Positions 1 to 12,200 of a stretch of 64,000 bases of DNA are shown here, piece after piece (position 1 is the first letter of the stretch; the number at the start of each line of letters is the position of its first letter). Source of the stretch: Nannobrachium achirus (lineage: Eukaryota; Chordata; Actinopteri; Myctophiformes; Myctophidae). Location: assembly GCA_963921795.1 (NCBI GenBank), contig OY997640.1:54315321-54379320 (forward strand), read 5' to 3'. The notes beneath the pieces were generated by a model. It saw only the letters and a program-made list of their open reading frames with translations. It searched no databases and had not been told where the DNA came from. The position numbers and the translations under genes are program-made.

Positions 1-210
1 GAACTGGGTATATTTTTTTCAGCACGTGCTGTTTGTCAAATCCCACGCCTTTCCCCGTTTTATTGACGTTTTTCTCCCTTTTGCACCCTTTGTGCTGGGT
101 TCTGTAGCGATTTGTAAAAGAGCTCGCCTACAGTGAGTGTTTCTGTTTCACGCTAAAACAAAACGGGATCGAGCATAATAACAAAGAAGCATATGTTTTT
201 AAAGAGCGCC
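1..210 (+). promoter_or_regulatory. pdcd4: pdcd4 5' flank / 5'UTR
   Basis: This stretch lies directly upstream of the pdcd4 start codon and presumably contains at least part of its 5'UTR. I see no clear TATA box and no dense CpG island. A transcription start cannot be placed, and upstream promoter sequence may lie outside the window. Confidence 0.4.
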
Positions 211-256
211 ATGGCGACCGAAGTGGAGACATGGACCGCCGCTCAACAACACGACG
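211..256 (+). CDS. pdcd4: pdcd4 coding exon 1
   Basis: Encodes MATEVETWTAAQQHD plus one base, then a GTGAGT donor. The leftover G joins GA at 8619 to make Gly16, and the frame stays open into the conserved part of the protein. This exon was assigned from frame and splice logic, not from strong protein similarity, so it is less certain than the rest. Confidence 0.8.
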
Positions 257-3200
257 GTGAGTCCACGACGCAAATAATAAAATGCATCAATAACAAATTG
301 CTCGCTGCATTTATTTGAGGAGGGGGGCGTCGGGGGGAGGACATTGCGTGCAGACCCTGATCCATTGTCCTGTTGTTGGAACGGGGATGGGCTGCAGTAG
401 CAGCAGCATGCCACACCACCACCATGTGCTCTCTTACACACACACATTGCCATCATCACAGTGCTGCACATTTCGACTGTTTTGACATTACACGTTCGAA
501 CAAACTTGCGTCTTTAATCGACTTGACTGGTTTGTTTTTGTTTTCACGTCGTCTGGCCCGATCACGTTAACGTTTAACCAGTTAACTCTCGTGATTGGCT
601 CAACCCCCACACAGACAGTGCCTACTTCCGCTTTAGGAAGCCTTGTTTGTGTGCTTGTCCATGTTGTTGTTGTTGAACGACTCATAATCATAATCCGCAT
701 GCTCTTTTTTTTCCTCCTTCAGATCTGCATGCTCGTTGTGTGTCCACGATAATCTACATCGTGTTTTATTGTACATGTATCGGTGTTAACGTCAGTGAAC
801 ACGTTCTACGGTAGATAACAGTTCTATTTTGGCATGATGATGCGACACCGTCGCACCACGGATCCTGTAAATGTTGCTTTGGAAGCAACACGCCCCCTTT
901 CTGGATGACGTGTGGTGTGATCAACACAAGACACATTCTTTTGCACCTTTTTCTCTTCGATCATTTAGATCATGTAATATTAACCGTACGCCCATCCTAA
1001 TGCATTAAATGTATGCAAGTTCACGCGCAGTCCATTAATTGTACCTACTTATCCTATCCATATTGCAACAGTCAAACCGACCGACCTTATTGTAACATGC
1101 ACACATGTAAATATATTGTAATTTTAATTTTGAGTGATGATCAGTCTGTCACACTGTGTGACGCCACTACTGTGGCGTTGAGAGCTTACTACTAGGAAAT
1201 GCCTTACGTAATCTCAATGGCCTTGCATTTAATGTTATATAAGAAATTGACTTGTATTAGCAGCACTGCCAGTTATTCAATGGACTGGGATATATACTTG
1301 GCATATAACTATCTCTCTCGGCAGCACGACTGTAACGCGTGTGTTGCGTTCACACTTTCTTTGCAAAAAAAACGACAAATGAAATGACTGCCCGTATGCT
1401 AAAATGTCCCACAATGGATAGATTATGTTGGCCTCCTTGAGTGTATATCGAGACTCCCTTAACTTCTCAGGGAAAATCAGTCACGCTTCATAAAGCAGCT
1501 CAGTTGAGTTGATGTGGTGGTCACACATTCAATGAGTCTATTGTGTGACTTGGAGGTGGGGAGGGGGGAGGGGGGGGGGCGCACTCTTCTGCTTACATGT
1601 CGGCTATTTGGCTATTAAGCATACATGGAATTATTACTGCTTGGACAGCACAACATATGAATTATGAGATTCATAAGTTACATTATCATCATAATAATAA
1701 TCCACTGTTGTTTGGAATTTGACAGTAAGTCTAGTATTGTTGTGAATATGACCCTCCATGAGGCTGAATGTTCAAGATGACACCAGGCAGTGTCACTCAC
1801 ACACTCTAAAGTTTATGTATACAGTACTGGACACATGATGTGACCAGAAGATATAAGAAGCGGAAAAGAACAGAATGAGTAGGAAAGCAACATGCATCTC
1901 ATATCATTGTGCACACTGCACAGATGTCAGTCTATGTGATAATGCAATGGCATCAAGTGTATCATACGCAAATGAGAGTGAAGAAACACGTGTATCATAA
2001 TCATAACAAGTATAAACATAGGACATATTATTCATGCCCCCCCCCCACACACACACAGAACAACATAAATAAATACTGTAATGCAATACACAAACATGAA
2101 AATTGTTGTCAAGTGACAACAAAAAGTGACATGTTGTTTTAACAACAATGAGTGTGCAATATCACATTCAATGTAGCTTTGAGACCATGCTTAGAGCCAG
2201 TTGACAGTAGTTCCATGCAGCCCACATAGATGTGTCTGTTTTACCTGTCACTCAGTGTATTTTTGGCTGTAGCGATGTTGTGGAGTGAGTCTAGTTAGTA
2301 TAATGCTTATAGTAAGACAAATATGTGACCCAAATACCCTACTGTACAAAAATACCCTACTGTACATCCGGTAGAGTAGATGTATCAATAACATTCTGAC
2401 CTGCCTGCCACCTGCTCAGTGCTCACTCAGTGAATATAACTTTGGATAAGAGCATCAGCTAAATCCCCAAATATAGAAAAATTAATGTTTGGGTGACATG
2501 ATACCACTATCCTCTTGACGGATGGCACTGATTAATGTACCGTAGCATAGAGATCATGCCATAGGATCGTTAACACCATTGCAACGTCTCTACACTCGCT
2601 ACCTGTCTGCTGGGCATTTCTGTGCCCAGTGGGGTAAACAGAGGAAAACTGGAACACACTCTGCCATAAATGTCAAGCCTGATTTGTTCATGGCCTGCTG
2701 AATACACATAATGTATGTTGAGGTCTCACTCTGTTCTTTTGTCAACTCCTGCCTCGCCCTCTCCTCCCTCCCTCCTCGCAACCCTAATACATAAACACAC
2801 GCCCTGACCTGCCCACCCTACAACGTGCTTGTTGTTGACACCGGGACCATACCATTCTGGAAATGTGTTGAAAATGGCACGTCTAATGTCTAAAAGTGGT
2901 TCATGTGTGTTCTGTACATTTCGTTTCATTGTGGGCAGCAGGTATAGTAATGCAATGAAGTCTTGAACTTGGAATTGGCAGCAACAGTACATTGGTCAGC
3001 ATTTTTGCTTTGTTGAGAAAGTCACTATCTGAATCTTAACCGTTTATTATTCTAGCTCTAATCTTTTGTACCCAACTAACATTGCTCTTATCTGTGCTGT
3101 TGCACTGCAGCTGTCAGACGGCCCAAGTCAAATACAGTCTCATGATTTATCTCTAAGCTAAGCCTCACCTAGTTCAATGTAGAGCAACAAGTTAGTTTTG

Positions 3201-6200
3201 ATTAAACTCTGACATGGAAGTCTAGTGTGGCGTATTGTTGGGATGGTCTAAATGTTGGTGGAGGTGGTGGTACAGAACGGTGTGGCTTGCTAGAAGTTTG
3301 GCAGCTTTTATTTTGGTCATGCAACAGGCATGAACAAGCATTCACTTGTTTGACCACAACAAGTCGTATTGTTTTTGTGACTTGGTTCAAATTAAACCAA
3401 CAAATCTTATTAGGCACTCTATTTGCATGACCATTTATTAATATTTACCCTGTCCAACTCCCGATCTTGCACCTGGTCGTGGAAAATACAAATTTGACAA
3501 ACCTACAGACTACTACTAAAATGTCAGAGTTGAGTGTGTGACATGAAATGCTTCCTCCACAACGTCTGTAAGAAATGACAGTTGAACTTGAGCCCCTTGA
3601 GGCTGAACTAAACACACCCACCGACCCACCGCACACGTCTCTCCCTCAGTCTGTACTTAACCACTGTTGAGCCTTGTGGGGGTCACTTACTTGGTCCATA
3701 GACTCCATATCATAGTGCAGCTGTTTATTTGACTAGAGTAGTAGAGTACATTATGTGAAATTTACCTTGCTACCATTACACCCTGGGGTGTGTGTCTGTT
3801 CGTGAGCACAGTCTGTTCATCTTAGCATGGTCATCTTAGACCAGGCAGCCATTTACATTTTGAGAAAACTATTCTTTGCACTACTGACTAATCAGTCAGC
3901 CAATGACATGCCCTCTCTTACACGGTGACATTTTCCTCATAGTAGCCCACAAACAATATTTTTACTGTTTTTATAATTGCCTATAATGAATGGGATGTCA
4001 GGGTTAAAATAGTTTAACAGCTGTCATGAGGATTTAACACTTGGGTTTGGGTGGTGGGTTGGTTGACCTTGTGGAGTTGGTGGGGTGGATTGGTAGAGCA
4101 AATAGAAGATAACTCGCACATCACATGTCTGTCTGCTCTGTGTTGCTGTATTGTATTTGTATGCCTTCTGTCATGGTCAGTGTGCAGGTGGCAGACAGTA
4201 CTGGGTACGGCAGCAGGCGAATGTTGCTTTGTATCGCTGCCTTCAATTGGGGAAGGGAAAGTGAGCGGTGAGAAGTGATACACAAAACAGAAAAAGTCTG
4301 CAAAACAAACGGCACTGATAGGATCTGCATGATACAGAACATAACATGGTGACAATATGAAAACCCTTTTAATAAATTCAATGTATTTTCTTAAGACAAT
4401 GATATTTATCTGCATTACCGATGCCCAAAGACATGTGGTCTTGCATTGGTATCAAGTTATCCATACCTATTAAGGTAACATTGTGTTTTTGTTCCTTTTT
4501 GTGATGGCTGTCTTGGCTGCGGGCCAATTTTCCTCTGCCCTGCCTTTTTAGCTCTTTCCAATTGACTGGGTGTGTTTTTGGCTGGCTGACATGGATGTTA
4601 ATTTACAGTCCTGGCAGGGCGTGTGGTCTGTACGAGCGAAAGAGGAGAAGATGACACGTGGTCAGTTGTTTACACATTTTTGCAGGCCCAGGGAGTGTTT
4701 GAGAGTAGAGCTCTACCTGTTCTGCAGCAGTTTGAATCAGTGCATACATAGCCATGTACTTGCATACAGGATTAATGACCCTCTGCAAAAGTCAGTTAAA
4801 AAAACTTCTGCCTTGAAAATGTTGCATTGAAGTGGGTCCATAAAATGTAGCATTAAATGGAGCTACTGTGGGTAGTTTTTGCTAGATGGGCATGATTTGT
4901 AGAATTGTTCAATATGAATGGATGTGTGGAATGTGAAGACATATTGTCTGCACTGCATATTTATAATTTGTGGAAGGGGGGGGGGGGGGGGGGGAATGTG
5001 ATGACTGAGATTTGTTCAGTTACTTTGAATATAATGAAAGAATAGAATTGTAGCCTTGTGGAATTTGCAAATGGCAATAGAGTACTTATGCAAAGTTTTT
5101 TTTAAGCATTGCAAAGATTTTGTAGGTCACAGATTATGTGGGGCTTTTATTTTTTTTAAAGATGTGTTTATTGGCAAATATCAATCAATATACAAATATC
5201 ATCAAACAATGTATCACTCTTTTTTTCTTTTTTTTGTAAACAAGACAGTAGAAAAAGTGAAAGACAAGACAAAATACAAAACAGAAAACAAAAAAGACAC
5301 CCCCCACCCCTTCCGCGAATGGCCCACCACTACACTCTTACTGCTCATATCAACACATTATGTTTATCCACAGAACCCGTTGGGGCTTTGATTTTATGTG
5401 GTCAAAATGTTATCTCATAAATAAATCATGCTACACTACATAATGTACTGTAAACTTTGTATGCACCATGGTACTTGGTGTGCATTTGAGGACAGGAGAT
5501 ACATTTCTATCTAACTTTCTCAGATTCTCTATTCACTGAGTTTGTAGCATTCACACTACTAGTCATTTTCAAGGCGGTGTGTGACGCGCTCCAAAAGAAA
5601 GTTGAGCTGGCTTCAAATTTCAGCCCTGCAATAATGCAGTTGAAGCGTCAATCATTCATATATATTTGTTTCACCATTTTATCTCCCCACAATTCCTGAT
5701 CTGTTTGCTGTTAACCAGTTCCCTGTGCTAATTAACCCCTACTCTTTTCATGTTTCATGTAGGGTGGCTTGAGCAACCGGCAGTGATGTAGCCGGCCATG
5801 CTCTGTGCCAAAATAATGTTTATTAGTTTTTGTCAGCTATAGTATAAAGAGCGAGTACTAGCCTAATAGTGGGATACATGCTGCTGTATGAGAGTGAAGA
5901 CTTGCAGTTGGTTTTTTAGTTATACTAGGAAAGTACAGGCTGCTGAGTAAGAGCGAGGAGTAGCCTAACGGTTGATTTGGGTCTGTGGTTTGGCCAATTT
6001 CCCTCTCTCCTCCCTTGCCCTTCCCACTACATGTCCTGTAATCTATATCTATATAATCTATATAAAATATGGTGGTTCTAACATTGTCAGAACCGCCATA
6101 ACTTCTCATACTCACTGGCGTTTGGTAGAGGACTAGATGTAGAAGGACTCTGGGCTGGGGTATTCATTACACCCCTCCAATGTTCATTGCCCTATCTCCC

Positions 6201-9200
6201 ACAGTTGGGTCATGTGACTAGCAGTAAGCCCAACAACACTGCCATATGTAGTCAGACCCACGCTGTGCTGCTCTAGACACTGCCATGAGACACCGAAGGA
6301 GAAAGAGAAGCTGGTGTCAGCATTTCTCCGCCATGTGCTCCCCCTTTTGCTCCCTCCCTACCTCCCGTCCTCCTATGCCAACAGTAGCACGCCTCCCATG
6401 TCAATTGCCAACAGTAGCACTCTATTCCTTCCTATTTGTTGGTGATGTTGTTGTTGTGTCTGCAGAGGTTCTACAGCCATTTTATTACTCATTTCTCTTT
6501 TTTCGCTTCCATGGATGGAACTAGGCCTGTTTTTAGTTTCACAACTTATCCTTGTTTACAAACACTTGATAGAGCTGAATGGCACAGAAGAGCATTGGAT
6601 GATTGTGTAGTAGGCTAGTTATGTAAGGAGTGCTTCAAATCATTACTGTAATTAGAATGTTGTTATCCTTGGCTTGAACTGCATACAAATCAAACCTACT
6701 GTTTGAATAAATGTTCAGATTGTACAGTAGCATAGTACAAGTACAACACATACACCCTGAACACATTCAATTACTACAGTTGCAATATTTCGCAGAATTA
6801 TTGCAATCTGATCATTTTTTTGCAATATTGTCCTGCTGTAATGTAGCTACTTGTGCACGTGTTGCTGCAGATCCAATGAAAAGGTTATCCGGATGCCCAG
6901 GTGTGAATGTGACATTTTGGGGTGCATGACCTTCAGTAGGCATGCAAAGCTCAGCTTGGACTACATAATACAGTATACAGTATATACAAGTGTTATATGG
7001 ATATGGATCATATGGACTTAAGTTTGCAGTTTTCACTTGTATTGGCAGACGTGCCTCAGAATAGATCTCATGGCTGTGATTTGTGCAACTTAAAGATCAT
7101 TCAGGAGATGTTTGAAGTTGAACACATCTGAAATCTTCTCACTACTACTACTCACTCTAGTCTAGAATTGTACCACTTAAAGTTGATTTATTGGACACAT
7201 AATCTCACATATATTCCACTCATTTAAGTTTATATATCACAACTAGGACAGCTACTCCATATAATTTGAAAATCAGCGTAGTAAATTGCTGTAAATGAGG
7301 GTGCTGGAAACTCCGCTAGGACTTGCTGCTGGAAACGGATAGTTCTCAGATTACAACGTGGCATTTTAAGCATAGTCTAGTATGGTTGGTCTTTCTAGGA
7401 TTCAATAACACGTTTATAAACAAGTATCTAATGAAATGCATAACCTCCTGAAAACCCTTGGAGAGAATTACACAGAGGGCTGGAACAATGCAGTTCAGAT
7501 GTATTATGGGTGAAATTCCCCTTAAACCAAGCATCCAAACAGCTGCAAGTGTCTCATTAGAGTCTCGCCAGTTTCTGGCACAATTCTGTGAAACAGCATG
7601 TTCTGGATGATTTCATGGGACACACACACTAAGGCCCAAGTTATACTCTGTCCAATGGCAGTGTTGCTCATCAGAAATTACTTAATTTCAAACTTCAAAA
7701 TAAGTTGAGGAGTGACGCAGTGGTGCGACAGTGTATAAATTAGGTTTAACAGGAGCACTGTTTTTGGACTTCTGACTAGACTGCATCCCTTGCATGGAGA
7801 GAGGTGACACTAAACGGACCATATCCAACAGCTGTTGTTGTTTGCACAGTATTTTCTTTCGTCTTTGTCTGATAACCCACTCAGAGAGATAAAGACAGGC
7901 TTTGTAAGGACAATTCACTAATCCGTTGGCTTTACTCCAGTCCAGTACATCAACCTATGAAGAAATTATTATAGCAATGGTTGCACAATAGTACTGTGAG
8001 TACTTATTGTAACAACTGTTAAAAGTATTGGCCCGCTGGCCTAGTGGTCAAGGCGCATACCACATACTCGGCTATGATGCCTCCTGGCGTCGCCGGTTCG
8101 ATTTCCGATCCTGACGACCTTTGCCACATGTCATTCCCCATCTCTCTCCCCTTTCCTGTCAGTCTACTATCCTATCAAATAAAGGCATAAAAAGCCCAAA
8201 AACAAATCTTTAAAAAAATAAAAGTATAGCCTATGTCTCTATGCGTATCTATTTTCTTTAAAAAAAAAATCTTTTACACATAGATATCATTTATAATATG
8301 GCACTGGAGGTTGTAAACATTGCATCATTCTGAAATCAACATGCACATGGGTATAGATAATAGATAATCTAAGTTACAGTCGTGCGTGTGCGTGCGCGTC
8401 ACCGTGGGTGACAAAGGTTCAAACTCTTGTTTCAATCTGTGGTATGTATTGTTGACAGTCCTATTGTAGCTATTGCAGTATCCATAACACCTCCAAGGTT
8501 GTATCCATATCCTGTCAAAGTAAAATAAACACATTTTATACTCTTAGTCTTGTCGCATAATGGATATAAATGAAGCTTTACTGACTCTGGCCACCATTTC
8601 CCCTCTGACTGTTCACAGGAGTTTTCTCCTTAGAAGGTGACCTAGCAAATACTGACCGTATGTATGGCGATGAAGACGATGGGCTGAATGAAGTGGAGGT
8701 CAATGGTAACTGGACGCCCCAGGAGAAGGCTCTCCACGAGGCCCGGCTCAAGGCCAAAGCTAAACGTCGTCTACGCAAGTCTTCATCCCGAAACTCCAAC
8801 AGTGAGTCGATCTCCGAGTCGGGTGACTTGGCAGACGGCGACCCCAACGGCACTAAAGGCAAACCCAACAACGACCGCAAATCACGCACTGGCAAAGGCC
8901 GGGGCCTGCCAAAGAAAGGTAAGGGCTCCTGGTTTGTTCATTTTGAATCTGTCCAATGATTGATTGATTGATTGAATATTTGATTAACGTTTGATAACAG
9001 TATGGCAGTACATTAAAATAAAACTTGGCCAAAAGGATGACACAAAAATTCCCAGGGGACTTGTTTCCATTGTGGGTTATTTTACTCAATTCATCGACAA
9101 GACATACAATACATTAAATATCAGCATCATAAGCTAAAAGAGTATCTACACGCTCTTAAGGGCTTTGCAGACATCGCGATCTTTTGCACAGAAAAAACTG

Positions 9201-12200
9201 ATAATATCAAATCTGATGCATTTTAATCACAACGGGCCTGTGTGCAAAGCCCTTTATTGTGCCACATTGCAAGGCATTGTGAGCTTGTAGATCTGTTATC
9301 TTTGGACATTTTTAAGAAATGTTTAGCTAAACATTGTGGCAACCAATCAAGGCTTATGCTAGCTCTTACTAAGACCTTTACTATGCTAACAGCAGTGGTA
9401 TTTCTGTGGTCAGGTGGTGCTGGTGGTAAAGGAGTGTGGGGAGCAGCAGGTCAGGTTTATGAAGTTGAAGAGCCTGATGTACGAGACCCGAACTACGATG
9501 AAGTTGCACAGGTATGGGACCGCATGTTTGTCTCTTGTTGTGTAGTAGCAGTGGTGTAAAAACTACTAAAATGTTTTACTTAAGTAGTAAGTCTTTAAAA
9601 CTGGCAGATCTACAGCTCAGCTTATAGATCGGCTATTTTCAAATGGCCAAAATGTCTTTAGGGCTGAAGTGGTCAATGTATGTTGTAATAATAATCCAAA
9701 TCTAAATTTGTCAAATAATATTAGTGTAGTAAAAGTACAATATTTGCCTTTGAGATATACTTTAGTGGAGTAGAAGTAAAAGTATTGGAAATTGGAAATA
9801 CTCAAGTCCAAATACCTCAAAATTGTACTTTACTTAAAGGGGAAGACCACCCATTTTCATTAACTCATTCCCTGCCAGGCCCGATAGTCCCGAGATTATT
9901 CCAATGTCTTTCCCCGCCAGGCCCGATAGTCCCGAGAATTAAAAAAAAAAAAAAAAAAAAAAAATTCAAAAAACTTTTTTTTTCAAATTTTTTTTTGACC
10001 CCCAAAAATGGAGTAGGCATGATAGCAATCGCGAAATTGCATGTTTAACCCCCATAGCAACCCCATCTTTCAAGCATGGCAGCCATTTTGGCAGCCATCT
10101 TTGTTAAACATAGTGGCTGTTATCTCATGAATGCCTGAACGGATTTCCATTCGGATTTTTTTGTTTGAAAGCTGTGAGCAATGTGAACACACGTGGTGCA
10201 TTATCTAGGCATGGGTGTGCATGATCCGTGCACACCCAATTACATGGAAGTCTATGGAGACGAATGGCAGGTGGGAGTACGGAGGTATGTTAAAATGGCG
10301 GTCAATGTGTTAATATACCTTAGAGGTAAAAAAAAAGTTCCCCATCTTCTGTGTTGCCTAGAACTGGAGGATTGATTTTGGGGTTTGTATTGCAAATTAC
10401 AACTTGATGACATCACACATTGTACTTTACAATACAAACCCCAAAATCAATCCTCCAGTTCTAAGCAACACAGAAGAGGGGGAACTTTTTTTAATTTATT
10501 TTTTATTTCCACACAACTCCTCTAAGGTATATTAATGACATAGTCCAATATTGAAAACGGGTGGTCTTCCCCTTTAAGTAAATGTACTTAGTTACTTTAC
10601 ACCACTGTATAGTAGTATCAACCAATATGTTGGATGGTAGTGACCCTTTGCCATGTTAGTTGTCAGAAAGGGTTTGACTCTGAACTGCCCTCAACATCAG
10701 TGTTAAACTATGCTGTTTGGCAGCTGTTATCAGTAGATTTTATATGTTTGGCAGCTGTTATCAGTAGATTTTATACATTTACTATCGCCGAGTGCAGCCA
10801 TGAGCCTTAGATAAGGCCATCTTGGTTGTTCCTAAAACTACGATCACGGCGCCTAATGCCTGTGGATCCAAGACGAGCAATGTCAGTGTCATCTTTTATA
10901 CTTAAGGGTTTGCATCTCTGTATTGCAATGTTGGAGTATTTTTGTTATGTTCATGTAAGTACGGTAAGTGTTATGTTAAAAAGCATCATAAACATGTTGC
11001 TGTGTAATGCTACAATGGAGTTGTGCAAACGTGTTTGGTGAGCAGCAATACATTGGAGAGAAAATTGAAGAGAAGCAGGAATTGGTTAAAGGCAGAAAAG
11101 TGGACTTTAAGCGCCACACACTTGTCCTACCATGGCTTGTTTACACGGCCGTTCATTCGGCACTGTGACTACCTCCTCTGCCAGCTCTGTGCCCTTACCT
11201 TTCATACAGAATGATGGTGCAACATTCCCGCCTTGAGCAGGCTGTGTAAAATGGGCTTTTGTTTCCCCCGGATGAAAACCACCAGAAAAATGTTAGCTGT
11301 ATGATGGTTGTTTTGGTCAGACCACTAGTGTGTATGTGTGTGTGAGAGTGTGTGTGTAGTATCTTTTGTTCCCAAACAGCCCACTCATCACAAAGCTGAG
11401 GTTTGTGTTTAGAACACACCTTTCATGGCGCATTCCAAACAAACATGCTGATACTGAAGGGCTTTTGCTGTGGAATGGGGATCGGTATTGTAAGGTTTTA
11501 TCCGATACCGGTGCTAAACCAATACTTTTAAAACGGTACCGGTATGAAAACTGATACTTTCCCATTTAAAAAAAGGGTTGGTTAAAGTCAAACTATCATT
11601 TTGGGTATCAGTGTCCACTTTGGACAGTGGACACGCATAACATGGCAGAGTAACGTCTTTGACTTCGTTATACCCAAGATTCTCTGCATCCCTGCTCAGT
11701 TGCGCTAGTGACTTGACAGTCTAGAGTCCTTTGTGTGAATGAGCCAATGGGCGTGGCTTTGCAGGAACACACCCGTGCCTGTCTGCTCGTGCACTGCGCG
11801 ACAAACAAGCACACTAGTCAAAACCCTGGATGCATCCAATGCACCCCACGCAAGACATTTTGTTACAGTGACACGCAAACGTCGTACAATATTTCAGCAT
11901 TGCTGTTTACCCTCCCTGATTACACTTGTGTGCGCTTGAAATTGACCATTTAAAAGGCATAGTTTTATATGGTATTTTTTTGCCAATGTTTCAAATATTT
12001 TTATTGTCAAGCACAGGACAAGGCAGTCAGATTTCTTTAACGAACAGACGTACAAAAAAAAAAAGGCGAAAGAACACAAACCATTTCAAATGTACGTATG
12101 GGGTGAATTCTCATTCGCTGTTCACAACCACGGCTGCTTTAACTTAATATCACACACTTAGCATTATAATAACGTGTCGGGGGTCTTAAGGGCACTTTTA

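Larger units (their letters stand above)
9549..10606. mobile_element. Tol2-like hAT MITE carrying two nested insertions
   Basis: Termini are CAGTGGTGTAAA and TTTACACCACTG, the pattern of Tol2-related hAT elements, flanked by 8-bp duplications TGTAGTAG (9541-9548) and TATAGTAG (10607-10614), 7 of 8 matching. No transposase is present. Near its left end (9604-9640) it carries a degenerate copy of the hairpin module. A TTAA foldback element occupies 9838-10573. It lies in pdcd4 intron 3. Confidence 0.8.

Noticed and set aside
4014-4415. 133-codon minus-strand open frame in pdcd4 intron 1
   Set aside because: No domain, no splice context that joins it to anything, and competing frames of similar length on both strands.
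9549-10606. An active Tol2-type autonomous transposon
   Set aside because: Only the termini resemble Tol2. No transposase frame exists and the interior is filled by other elements.
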